Assembly (NCBI GenBank): GCA_030038715.1
Contig: JASHSO010000058.1
Coordinates: 1 to 6,472 of the forward strand
Direction: 5' to 3'
DNA: 6,472 bases
Source: Streptosporangiaceae bacterium
GTDB taxonomy: Bacteria; Actinomycetota; Actinomycetes; Streptosporangiales; Streptosporangiaceae
In this document: in pieces, positions 1 to 6,054 of the stretch
Numbering within the stretch: the first letter of the stretch is position 1
Layout of the letters: every line of letters starts with the position of its first letter
Position numbers and translations under genes: made by a program
Notes under the pieces: generated by a model
What the model was told of the DNA's origin: nothing
Database searches by the model: none
The model's input: the letters and a program-made list of their open reading frames with translations, nothing else

Positions 1-239
1 TTCCTGTCCACCGCCGGCATCCGGTCGAGCGCCCATCCGCGCGCGTGCGCTGCGAGCAGTGCGTCGATCTGGCCGGCGTGCTCGTGCACCCCGCTGACTA
101 GTTCCGCGGCATAGCCCGGCACCGGCGGAGCGGCCTGCTCCTCCCGCGCGGCGAGCAGCTCCAGCACCGGCTCGCCCCTGATTTCGGCCTCAAACAGGAT
201 GTCGAGTGCCCGCTTGCGTGCCTTGCTGCGCGCTGCCAT
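1..239 (-). CDS. nusB: Transcription antitermination factor NusB, N-terminal 79 residues (3' end outside window)
   Basis: NusB binds boxA RNA together with NusE (ribosomal protein S10) in antitermination complexes on rRNA operons. The frame runs from ATG 239 off the window edge. The basic start MAARSKARKRALDILFEAEIRGEPV is the typical NusB first helix: the Arg/Lys-rich tip contributes to RNA binding and the ALDILFEAE stretch is highly conserved. Visible residues 44-79 (YAAELVSGVHEHAGQIDALLAAHARGWALDRMPAVDR) match the family core of GV..H...ID.L......W.LDRM..VDR. About half of a normal NusB of 135-155 residues is present. The Shine-Dalgarno is poor (GGA 7 nt upstream), and the gene begins 27 nt after the efp stop, consistent with expression as the last part of a pepQ-efp-nusB transcript. 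Confidence 0.96.
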   Translation of the reverse strand, partial: MAARSKARKRALDILFEAEIRGEPVLELLAAREEQAAPPVPGYAAELVSGVHEHAGQIDALLAAHARGWALDRMPAVDR

Positions 240-266
240 GACGCGGTCCGCTGGCCCGAGGTTGGC

Positions 267-824
267 TCAGGCCCGGCCGAGGTACTCGCCCGAGCGAGTG
301 TCGACCCGGATCTTCTCGCCAGTGGTGATGAACAGCGGCACCTGGATCTGCGCGCCGGTCTCCAGCGTGGCCGGCTTGGTGCCGCCGGTAGACCTGTCGC
401 CTTGCAGGCCGGGGTCGGTGTGGCTGACAGCAAGCTCCACAGACGCCGGAAGCTCCACGTACAGCGGCACGCCGTCGTTGAACGCGATGACCGCAAGCTG
501 CTCTTCCAGCAAGTAGTCCGCCGCCCCGCCGACGATCTCGGCCGGGATGCGCGGCTGATCGTAGTCCTGGGTGTCCATGAAGACGAAGTCGTCGCCCTCG
601 CGGTACAGGTACTGCATCTCGCGTTTGTCGACGCTGGCTACCTCGACTCGGACTCCGGCGTTGAAGGTCTTGTCCACCACCTTGCCGGACAGCACGTTCT
701 TCAGCTTGGTACGGACAAAGGCACCGCCCTTGCCGGGCTTGACGTGCTGGAAGTCCACCACGTTCCAGAGCTGGCCGTCGATGCTCAGCGTCATGCCGTT
801 CTTCAGGTCGTTCGTGGTGGCCAC
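267..824 (-). CDS. efp: Translation elongation factor P
   Basis: EF-P binds ribosomes stalled on runs of proline, between the P and E sites, and stimulates peptide bond formation. The 185 residues cover the three standard domains: KOW-like domain I (about 1-64), OB domain II (67-128) and OB domain III (130-185), the last with [24 protein letters not shown], the family signature. The loop that reaches the peptidyl-transferase centre is PGKGG (30-34), with K32 at the tip. From what I know, actinobacterial EF-P carries an unmodified lysine in a PGKGP loop, and here the last proline is Gly34, encoded by GGT. The start is GTG, supported by AGGAG at 10 nt. The gene lies 40 bp after pepQ and 27 bp before nusB, a neighbourhood shared with mycobacteria, and is probably co-transcribed with both. 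Identity is certain. Confidence 0.98.
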   Translation of the reverse strand: MATTNDLKNGMTLSIDGQLWNVVDFQHVKPGKGGAFVRTKLKNVLSGKVVDKTFNAGVRVEVASVDKREMQYLYREGDDFVFMDTQDYDQPRIPAEIVGGAADYLLEEQLAVIAFNDGVPLYVELPASVELAVSHTDPGLQGDRSTGGTKPATLETGAQIQVPLFITTGEKIRVDTRSGEYLGRA

Positions 825-834
825 GGCTGTCTGT

Positions 835-839
835 CTCCT
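835..839 (-). promoter_or_regulatory. Ribosome binding site of efp
   Basis: AGGAG on the minus strand lies 10 nt before the GTG at 824. It supports the GTG as the efp start, which otherwise lacks an in-frame ATG at a suitable distance, and the resulting N-terminus ([10 protein letters not shown]) matches the family. Confidence 0.75.
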
Positions 840-864
840 GCATGCTTCCGGACTGCCGGGCCCG

Positions 865-1959
865 TCAGAGCACCAGCAGTTCCTTGGTGGTCGTGGTGAG
901 TATCTGCGCCGGTACCGCCGTGCCTGCGGGTCCGGCCCGGACTACCAGGGTGTCCTCAATCCTGACGCCGCCCCTGCCTGGCAGGTAGACCCCTGGCTCG
1001 ACGGTGACGGGAACCCTGTCGTGCAGTGTACCCGTGCGGCCGTACCCGATCATCGGTGCCTCGTGCACCTCCAGTCCCACACCGTGCCCAAGACCATGCT
1101 GGAAGTGCTCGCCGTGACCGGCCGCGGCGATTATGTTCCTGGCCACGGAGTCGACGTGTACGACGTCAGCGCCGGGCAGGGCCGCGTCGATGCCGGCTAG
1201 CTGAGCGGCGGCCACGAGCTCATACACCTCCCGTTGCCAGGCCGCCGGCTGGCCCAGGGCCACGGTTCTTGTCATGTCGGCGTGATAGCCACCGCAGCGA
1301 GCACCGCAGTCGATTGTGATCAGGTCGCCGGCTTGGAAGGCGCGCTGAGTGGGCGAGTGATGCGGGACAGCGCCGTTGGGCCCGCTGGCGACGATCGTGT
1401 CGAAGGCCACGCTCTCCGCGCCATGATCGATCATCGACCGCTCCAGCAGGACCGCAAGCCCTCGCTCGGTACGGCCGGTGACGATCTGCGGGAGGACGTC
1501 GGCCACTGCTGCACATGTGACTGCGCACGCCTCCGCTAGCAGCGCAAGCTCGGCCGAGTCCTTGATCATCCTGAGCTCCTCGACCACCCGCCCAAGCGGC
1601 ACCAGGGCGAGGCTTTCGTCCAGCGAGGAGAGCTCGCCGTGCCGCTCGACGGTCATCTGGTGTGCCTCGAACGCCAGCGTCCGCCAGCCGCGCCGGGCGG
1701 CGAGCATAGCCAGGGCGGGCTCGACTTCCCGCTCGACCAGCAACTCGAGGTCCGGGCTGTCACGCTGCGCGGCTCCTGTGTAGCGCGAGTCGGTCGCCAG
1801 CACGCCGTCCCCGGTGACCGGCAGCAGTATTGCGGCGTTGGAGCTAGTCAAGCCGGACAGGTAGCGCACATTTGCCGGGCTAGTGATCAGCGCAGCGTCA
1901 GTGCCGAGCGGAAACTTGCGCCGGGCCCGGGCACGGCGGGCGGCGTGGATGTCGGGCAT
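865..1959 (-). CDS. pepQ: M24B metallopeptidase: Xaa-Pro dipeptidase / aminopeptidase P
   Basis: This cytoplasmic enzyme cleaves the bond before proline in dipeptides or at peptide N-termini. At 364 residues it has the usual two-part plan: a creatinase-like N-terminal domain (about 15-130, including [13 protein letters not shown] and [11 protein letters not shown]) and a pita-bread catalytic domain (about 135-360). The five metal ligands for a dinuclear centre are all visible: D217 in TIDCGA, D228 in HADMTRT, H292 in [14 protein letters not shown]321 in [11 protein letters not shown] and E335 in [10 protein letters not shown]200 in AVPHHSP and H299 fit the conserved substrate-binding histidines. 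It begins at ATG 1959 with no Shine-Dalgarno and a -10-like TAGAGT just upstream, so it may head a pepQ-efp-nusB unit. The pepQ name follows the mycobacterial gene in the same position; sequence alone does not separate prolidase from aminopeptidase P activity. Confidence 0.93.
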   Translation of the reverse strand: MPDIHAARRARARRKFPLGTDAALITSPANVRYLSGLTSSNAAILLPVTGDGVLATDSRYTGAAQRDSPDLELLVEREVEPALAMLAARRGWRTLAFEAHQMTVERHGELSSLDESLALVPLGRVVEELRMIKDSAELALLAEACAVTCAAVADVLPQIVTGRTERGLAVLLERSMIDHGAESVAFDTIVASGPNGAVPHHSPTQRAFQAGDLITIDCGARCGGYHADMTRTVALGQPAAWQREVYELVAAAQLAGIDAALPGADVVHVDSVARNIIAAAGHGEHFQHGLGHGVGLEVHEAPMIGYGRTGTLHDRVPVTVEPGVYLPGRGGVRIEDTLVVRAGPAGTAVPAQILTTTTKELLVL

Positions 1960-1965
1960 ACCCGA

Positions 1966-1971
1966 ACTCTA
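1966..1971 (-). promoter_or_regulatory. Candidate -10 element of a leaderless pepQ promoter
   Basis: The minus strand reads TAGAGT, matching the actinobacterial TANNNT -10 pattern, then six nucleotides, then the ATG of pepQ. Transcription starting seven bases after the -10 would begin on the A of the ATG. No Shine-Dalgarno lies before the ATG, which agrees with a leaderless mRNA. The -35 region is weak (GTTCGG at 16 bp), and a perfect 10-bp palindrome GCGGGCCCGC (1979-1988) lies in the spacer. Confidence 0.5.
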
Positions 1972-2021
1972 GTGACCAGCGGGCCCGCCGAACGGCCGCG
2001 ACCACGTAAGCCGGAACCAAC

Positions 2022-3287
2022 TCACTCTTCGTCCGGCACGTCGTCACCGACGATCATGCCGCCGCCACGGCTCCAGGTGAGGTAGCGCCAGCCCAGGTTG
2101 ACGAGTGCGACCAGCCTGTTCCTGTTGCCGAGCAGGGTGATCAAGTGCAGCGCGAGCCAGGCCAGCCAGGCGAGGGTGCCGCGCAGCCTGATACCGCTCG
2201 GCAGCTCGACGACGGCCGAGCGATGCCCGATCGTGGCCATGATGCCCTTGTCGTGGTAGGAGAACGGCACAGTCGGCTGCCCGTCGATCAGCCGCAGCAC
2301 CTGCTCAGCCGCGTGTCTGCCCTGCTGGATCGCCGGCTGCGCCAGCTGCGGCACCGGGTGCTCCTCGTTCAGTGCGACGTCGCCCGCGGCGAAGACCCGC
2401 TGCTGACCGAGCACTCGCAGGTCAGGTCCCACGTCTATGCGGCCGCCTCGGCCCCGCGCCAGCCCGGCATCCCAGGCCGCGTCGGGTGCGGCCACCCCGG
2501 CCGCCCAGACTGTGACATCGCTAGCCAGCCTGCTGCCGTCCGACAGCAGCACCGAGTCCGCCGACACTTCCTTGATTGCGGTGTTGAGCAGCACCTCGAC
2601 GCCCCGGTCCGCGAGCTGTTGCCTGGTGTAGCGGCGTTGCCGCTCGCGATACGGCGGCAGTAGCGTCGGGCCCATCTCGACCAGGCGCACCCGCATCTGG
2701 GCGCGATCGAGGTCGGGAAATGCGGCGGGCAGCGCGATGTTGCGAAGCTCGGCCAGCGTGCCGGCCAGCTCGACGCCGGTGGCGCCGCCGCCAGCCACGG
2801 TCACGTCGAACCCGGGGCCGGCCAGCCCTTCGTTGCGGCGCTCGAACTCATAGAGCAGCCTGTTCCGCAGTGCTACGGCGTCACGCCGGGTGTACAGGCT
2901 CATAGTGTGCTCGGCAGCGCCCGCGACGCCGAAGAAGGCAGCGCCGACTCCAGTCGCGATGATCAGGTAGTCGTAGCTCAGTTCGGCGCCCTCGGCCAGC
3001 ACCGCCACCCGGCGGTCAAGGTCGAGGTCGGCGAGTTCCCCTTTGCGGTATCTTGCCCCGGTCCTTCCCGTCACCATCCACAGCGGGTACGCCACGTCGG
3101 CGGACGTCAGGCCGGCGGTGGCCACCTGGTACAGCAGCGGCTGGAACGTGCTGTAGACATTCCTGTCCAGCACCGTCACCCTGGCCCGGCTGCGGGCCAG
3201 CACATGGACGGCAGAAAGGCCCGCGAAGCCTCCGCCGATGACGAGCACCTCCGGACCGTCGTCCCGGGACCGCCGGCTGGCGCGCAT
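2022..3287 (-). CDS. ndh: Type II NADH dehydrogenase-like FAD oxidoreductase (NDH-2 family)
   Basis: NDH-2 enzymes oxidise NADH and pass electrons through FAD to membrane quinone without pumping protons. Residues below count from the GTG one codon upstream. The FAD Rossmann motif is VIGGGFAG (17-24), closed by the acidic residue D42 in TVLDRN. TFQPLLYQVATAGL (48-61) is a strong family block. The NADH-binding fold shows VAGGGATGVELAG (165-177) with E205 ending its second strand. The second FAD motif is VFAAGDVA (299-306), and AQPAIQQG (317-324) is the quinone-site motif of NDH-2. The C-terminal part, with hydrophobic LAWLAWLALHLITLLG (373-388) and then NRNRLVALVNLGWRYLTW, fits the amphipathic helices that attach these enzymes to the inner face of the membrane. 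At 421 residues it is somewhat shorter than my recollection of mycobacterial Ndh (about 460). A related FAD reductase with another acceptor cannot be excluded. It sits about 125 bp after the LLM gene. Confidence 0.9.
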   Translation of the reverse strand: MRASRRSRDDGPEVLVIGGGFAGLSAVHVLARSRARVTVLDRNVYSTFQPLLYQVATAGLTSADVAYPLWMVTGRTGARYRKGELADLDLDRRVAVLAEGAELSYDYLIIATGVGAAFFGVAGAAEHTMSLYTRRDAVALRNRLLYEFERRNEGLAGPGFDVTVAGGGATGVELAGTLAELRNIALPAAFPDLDRAQMRVRLVEMGPTLLPPYRERQRRYTRQQLADRGVEVLLNTAIKEVSADSVLLSDGSRLASDVTVWAAGVAAPDAAWDAGLARGRGGRIDVGPDLRVLGQQRVFAAGDVALNEEHPVPQLAQPAIQQGRHAAEQVLRLIDGQPTVPFSYHDKGIMATIGHRSAVVELPSGIRLRGTLAWLAWLALHLITLLGNRNRLVALVNLGWRYLTWSRGGGMIVGDDVPDEE

Positions 3288-3291
3288 CACT

Positions 3292-3296
3292 CTCCT
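3292..3296 (-). promoter_or_regulatory. Ribosome binding site of ndh, deciding the start
   Basis: AGGAG on the minus strand, within GAGAGGAGA, precedes tandem start codons GTG (3290) and ATG (3287). The spacing is 1 nt to GTG and 4 nt to ATG, or 3 and 6 nt if the overlapping GAGG is used. The ATG is therefore the better start, giving a protein one residue shorter than the longest frame. Confidence 0.65.
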
Positions 3297-3311
3297 CTCG
3301 CTCGGTCAGGA

Positions 3312-3339
3312 TTTGCCTGCCCGTAGCACGGCCGGCAAA
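3312..3339. repeat. Interrupted inverted repeat upstream of ndh
   Basis: On the plus strand the outer arms are TTTGCC (3312-3317) and GGCAAA (3334-3339), a perfect 6-bp inverted repeat. Inside it CCGT (3321-3324) and ACGG (3328-3331) form a second 4-bp inverted repeat about the centre AGC. The unpaired bases between arms are 3 on one side and 2 on the other. It lies about 14 bp before the ribosome binding site of ndh. It could be an operator for a dimeric regulator or a leader hairpin; no known consensus was recognised. Confidence 0.4.
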
Positions 3340-3392
3340 ACAAGCCGAGGCCGGAAGAGGGTCCGCCCGGGACGCCGGAGCCGCCCGAGTCG

Positions 3393-3414
3393 CCCGGACC
3401 GGCACGGGTCCAGG
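3393..3414 (-). terminator. Stem-loop immediately after the LLM-gene stop codon
   Basis: Directly after the TGA the minus strand reads CCTGGACC, then CGTGCC, then GGTCCGGG. The arms can form eight pairs, one of them a T-G wobble, around a 6-nt loop. No T-run follows. Actinomycetes often terminate at GC-rich hairpins without a T-tract, so this is a candidate terminator or mRNA 3'-end stabiliser, but it could also be chance in such GC-rich DNA. Confidence 0.4.
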
Positions 3415-4455
3415 TCAGCTTGCTAGGTCGCGGACCTGCTCGATCAGCGACACCCGGTCGGCATGGGTGGTGCCGAGCGGCGCAACGTTGAGCGTGGTGA
3501 CGCCCGACTCACGCATCGCGGCGATGCGGTCGGCCACGAATGACTTGGGCCCGATCAGCGAGACGCTCTCCAGCAGTTCCCGCGGGATCATGGCTGCCGC
3601 CTCGTCCTTGCGACCGGCCAGGTAGGCGTCCTGGATGGCGGCTGCCTCGCGGGCATAGCCGTACCTGACGACCAGGTTGTTGTAGAAGTTCTTGTTGCGG
3701 GCGCCCATACCGCCGATGTACAGCGCCTGGAACGGCCGGATCAGGTCGATCAGGCTCTGGACGTCCTCGCCGATGGCCAGCGAGGCCTGGGCGATCACGT
3801 CCAGCGGGCCGAGCGCAGGGTCGCGCCTCGCCGCGCCAGCTGTTAGCGAGGTTCCCCACACGTCCGCGGCCTTCTCCGGGTAGTAGAAGACGGGCTCCCA
3901 GCCCTCGGCGAGTTCGGCGGCCAGTTCGACGTTCTTCGGGCCGAGCGCGGCCAGGATGACCGGGATCCGGTCTCGCACCGGGTGGTTGATCAGCTTGAGC
4001 GGCTTGCCCAGTCCGGTGCCCTGATCTGCCGGAAGCGGAATCTGGTAGTGCCTGCCGGCGTACTCGAGCCGCTCACGCCGCCAGACCGCGCGGCAGATCT
4101 CGATGGTCTCGCGGGTCCGGCCCACCGGCGCGTCGTACGGCACGCCGTGCCAGCCCTCGATCACCTGCGGCCCGGAGGCCCCGATGCCGAGCACGAACCT
4201 ACCGTCAGAAACGTAATCGAGGCCGGCGGCTGTCATCGCGGTCAGCGTCGGGGTACGCGTGTACAACTGCAGGATGCCCGAAGCCAACTGGACGCGCTCG
4301 GTGACGGCCGCTAGGTAGCCGAGCTGACTCACCGCGTCGTAGCTGTAAGCCTCCGGCACGAAGACGATGTCGAGCCCGGCCTTCTCGAAGTCGGCAAGTT
4401 CGGCGGCGGTCTCCTTGAAGCCGCCCGCATAGTTCAGAGCCATCCCGATGCGCAT
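3415..4455 (-). CDS. LLM-class oxidoreductase, probably F420-dependent (Rv3520c-like)
   Basis: This 346-residue protein belongs to the bacterial luciferase-like superfamily, whose TIM-barrel enzymes use coenzyme F420 or reduced FMN. The start MRIGMALNYAGGFKET, followed by GLDIVFVPEAYSYDAVSQLGYLAA (27-50), matches my recollection of the F420 subfamily named after M. tuberculosis Rv3520c. Other supporting stretches are LASGILQLYTRTPTLTAMTAAGLDYVSDGRF (57-87), LGIGASGPQVIEGWHG (89-104) and the C-terminal LIGPKSFVADRI followed by GVTTLNVAPLG, all typical of LLM enzymes. No signal peptide or membrane segment is visible, so it should be cytoplasmic. The start ATG is preceded by GAGAAGG at 8 nt spacing, which supports this start. 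It lies 67 bp after aroQ and about 125 bp before ndh, between two inverted repeats. Its substrate cannot be read from the sequence. F420 rather than FMN is inferred from the subfamily and the actinobacterial host. Confidence 0.9.
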   Translation of the reverse strand: MRIGMALNYAGGFKETAAELADFEKAGLDIVFVPEAYSYDAVSQLGYLAAVTERVQLASGILQLYTRTPTLTAMTAAGLDYVSDGRFVLGIGASGPQVIEGWHGVPYDAPVGRTRETIEICRAVWRRERLEYAGRHYQIPLPADQGTGLGKPLKLINHPVRDRIPVILAALGPKNVELAAELAEGWEPVFYYPEKAADVWGTSLTAGAARRDPALGPLDVIAQASLAIGEDVQSLIDLIRPFQALYIGGMGARNKNFYNNLVVRYGYAREAAAIQDAYLAGRKDEAAAMIPRELLESVSLIGPKSFVADRIAAMRESGVTTLNVAPLGTTHADRVSLIEQVRDLAS

Positions 4456-4475
4456 GCAGACAACCTTCTCGCGTC

Positions 4476-4501
4476 GCTGCCGCGGCCGGGCGGCGGGCAG
4501 C
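4476..4501 (-). repeat. Inverted repeat in the aroQ to LLM-gene gap
   Basis: On the minus strand GCTGCC and GGCAGC form a perfect 6-bp stem around a 14-nt GC-rich interior. It lies in the 67-bp gap after the aroQ stop and ends nine bases before the Shine-Dalgarno of the next gene. No T-run follows, so it is not a classical intrinsic terminator. It could attenuate read-through, protect the aro mRNA 3' end, or be chance in GC-rich sequence. Confidence 0.35.
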
Positions 4502-4522
4502 TAGCCGGGCCGACCACGTTCC

Positions 4523-4972
4523 CTATCTACCGAAGCGTAACTGCAGCAGCTCAGCTATCGCACGCAACGCCAGCCCGAACGAATGCACGCCGAATCCCGT
4601 CACTGTGCCGTCAGCGACCGGCGCCACCACCGACAGGTGCCGGAACGGCTCCCGCGCCGCCGGGTTTGACATGTGCACTTCGACGACCGGCGCGGTGCGC
4701 ATGGCGAGTGCGTCCCGCAGCGCGTAGGAGTAATGGGTGAATGCGCCTGGGTTGATGATGATCGGCAGCCGCAGCTCGGCTGCCTCGTGCACCCAGCCGA
4801 TCAGCTCCGCCTCGTCGTCGGTCTGCCGCAGGTCGACCTTGAGCCCCAGCTCGGCACCGAGCGCGGTGCAGGCCGCCGCGATGTCGTCGAGGGTCGCCGT
4901 GCCGTAGATCTCCGGCTCCCGCGAGCCGAGCCTGCCCAGGTTCGGGCCGTTCAGAATCAGGACCGTGGTCAC
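4523..4972 (-). CDS. aroQ: Type II 3-dehydroquinate dehydratase
   Basis: AroQ dehydrates 3-dehydroquinate to 3-dehydroshikimate, using the AroB product directly. The 149-residue length fits the small type II family, which forms dodecamers. The N-terminus LNGPNLGRLGSREPEIYG carries N11, R18 and the catalytic Y23. The second block INPGAFTHYSYALRDA holds N74, G76 and H80; the third, EVHMSNPAAREPFRH, holds H100, S102, R107 and R111. These line up one residue short of the well-known M. tuberculosis numbering. The block usually written HTS reads HYS here, and RQS/N reads RQT; the HYSYA form is, from memory, also present in Bacillus AroQ, so activity is expected. The start is GTG, 4 nt after the aroB stop, with AGGTGA at a good distance. 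The stop is TAG. Mycobacterial versions of this gene are called aroD, although the protein is type II. Confidence 0.96.
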   Translation of the reverse strand: MTTVLILNGPNLGRLGSREPEIYGTATLDDIAAACTALGAELGLKVDLRQTDDEAELIGWVHEAAELRLPIIINPGAFTHYSYALRDALAMRTAPVVEVHMSNPAAREPFRHLSVVAPVADGTVTGFGVHSFGLALRAIAELLQLRFGR

Positions 4973-4976
4973 GGGC

Positions 4977-6050
4977 TCAGCTCACCTCGCAGTACGCCAG
5001 CTCCAGCAGTTCTTCGGCCGGGTCGGCCAGGATCGACGGCCGGGCCAGCCCGTCGAGCACGACCATCCGCAGCTTCGAGGCGCGCGTCTTCTTGTCCACC
5101 GTCATCGCCGACCGCAACTCCGGCCAGGCGCCCCCGCGGAAGCGCACCGGCAGTCCGACCGCGGACAGCACCGACCAGTGCCGCCGCGCCGTCGCGGTGT
5201 CCAGGCGCCCCGCCAGCATGCCCACGGCTGCGGCGAAGCACATGCCGATAGACACCGCCTCGCCATGTCGCATGGAGTACCGCTCGACCCGCTCGATCGC
5301 GTGCCCGAGCGTGTGCCCGTAGTTCAGCGTCTCCCGCTGCCCCGTCTCGCGCAGGTCTGCCGAGACCACGGCCGCCTTCATGGCGACAGCGCGCTCGATC
5401 AGCTCGCGCTCGTGCGGCCCGCCCGGCTTTGCCGCAGCGGCCGGGTCGGATTCGACTAGATCCAGGATCACCGGGTCGGCGATGAACCCGGCCTTGATCA
5501 CCTCGGCCAGCCCGCTGGCGTATTCGGGCTGTGGCAGGCTGGCAAGCACCGCGATGTCTGCGACCACGCCGGCTGGCGGATGGAACGCGCCGACCAAGTT
5601 CTTGCCGTCCGGGGTGTTGATCGCGGTCTTGCCGCCGACAGCAGCGTCCGTCATCGCCAGCAGCGTGGTCGGCACCAGCACGACCCGCACACCGCGCAGC
5701 CAGGTGGCCGCGACGAACCCGGCCAGGTCGGTGACCGCTCCCCCGCCGACGCCGACGACCGCGTCGGTACGGCCAACCCCCGCGGCCGCCAGGGCCGACC
5801 ACAGGGTGGCGGCAACGCTGACATCTTTCGCCGCCTCGCCGTCCGGCACGGGCTCGGCGTGCACGGCGTAGCCAGCCCCGGCGAGGACCCTGCAGACCGG
5901 CTCGGCGACGGCGGCCAGGCCAGCCGCGTGGATGACGGCCACGTGCTGCGCGCCGGGGCCGATCATCGGCGGCAGCTCCGCGAGTACGCCGGTGCCCACC
6001 ACCACCTCGTAAGGCCGCTCGCCACCGACCGGGATCTTGGATGCGGGCAC
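4977..6050 (-). CDS. aroB: 3-dehydroquinate synthase
   Basis: AroB converts DAHP to 3-dehydroquinate, the second shikimate-pathway step, using NAD+ as a catalytic cofactor and a divalent metal, usually zinc. From the GTG at 6050 the protein has 357 residues, the usual length. The NAD-binding part shows VGVGGGAVTDLAGF (99-112), followed by TTLLAMTDAAVGGKTAIN (128-145), a family signature. Expected metal ligands are E183 in GLAEVIKAG, H246 in NYGHTLGH and H262 in MRHGEAVS. The open frame extends to a TTG at 6092 inside aroK, but the extra 14 residues (MPRPCTTRCPGSND) look like shadow coding, whereas GTG at 6050 sits 4 nt after the aroK stop and gives a normal N-terminus before PYEVVVGTGVL. No strong Shine-Dalgarno precedes it, so translational coupling to aroK is plausible. 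Thr134 sits where many homologues have Val or Gln, a mild variation. Confidence 0.97.
   Translation of the reverse strand: MPASKIPVGGERPYEVVVGTGVLAELPPMIGPGAQHVAVIHAAGLAAVAEPVCRVLAGAGYAVHAEPVPDGEAAKDVSVAATLWSALAAAGVGRTDAVVGVGGGAVTDLAGFVAATWLRGVRVVLVPTTLLAMTDAAVGGKTAINTPDGKNLVGAFHPPAGVVADIAVLASLPQPEYASGLAEVIKAGFIADPVILDLVESDPAAAAKPGGPHERELIERAVAMKAAVVSADLRETGQRETLNYGHTLGHAIERVERYSMRHGEAVSIGMCFAAAVGMLAGRLDTATARRHWSVLSAVGLPVRFRGGAWPELRSAMTVDKKTRASKLRMVVLDGLARPSILADPAEELLELAYCEVS
4982..4987 (-). promoter_or_regulatory. Ribosome binding site of aroQ inside the end of aroB
   Basis: The minus strand reads AGGTGA, a match to the 3' end of 16S rRNA, nine nucleotides before the GTG of aroQ. It lies within the last codons of aroB, and the stop of aroB is 4 nt from the aroQ start. 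This supports GTG at 4972 as the aroQ start and suggests that aroB and aroQ are translationally coupled. Confidence 0.7.
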
Positions 6051-6054
6051 GTCG

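Noticed and set aside
190..843. Open frame of 217 codons on the minus strand in another frame of efp
   Set aside because: It overlaps efp fully in an alternate frame and is low-complexity Arg/Gly/Ala; EF-P identity of the overlapped frame is certain.
571..1200. Open frame of 209 codons on the plus strand, opposite efp and pepQ
   Set aside because: It runs across the ends of two conserved genes and the gap between them, with no family resemblance; a shadow of high-GC third positions.
3288..3290. GTG at 3288-3290 as the ndh start
   Set aside because: AGGAG ends only 1 nt before it; the following ATG has the more workable spacing. The difference is a single residue.
3291..3414. A Rex-type redox operator or sigma-70-like promoter for ndh
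   Set aside because: No TTGTGAA...TTCACAA-like site and no -35/-10 pair with acceptable spacing is visible on the minus strand; only the nested inverted repeat stands out.
4673..5251. Open frame of 192 codons on the plus strand, opposite aroQ and aroB
   Set aside because: It spans two well-conserved genes on the other strand, has Arg/Pro/Ala-rich composition with no recognisable domain, and is a typical GC-rich shadow frame.
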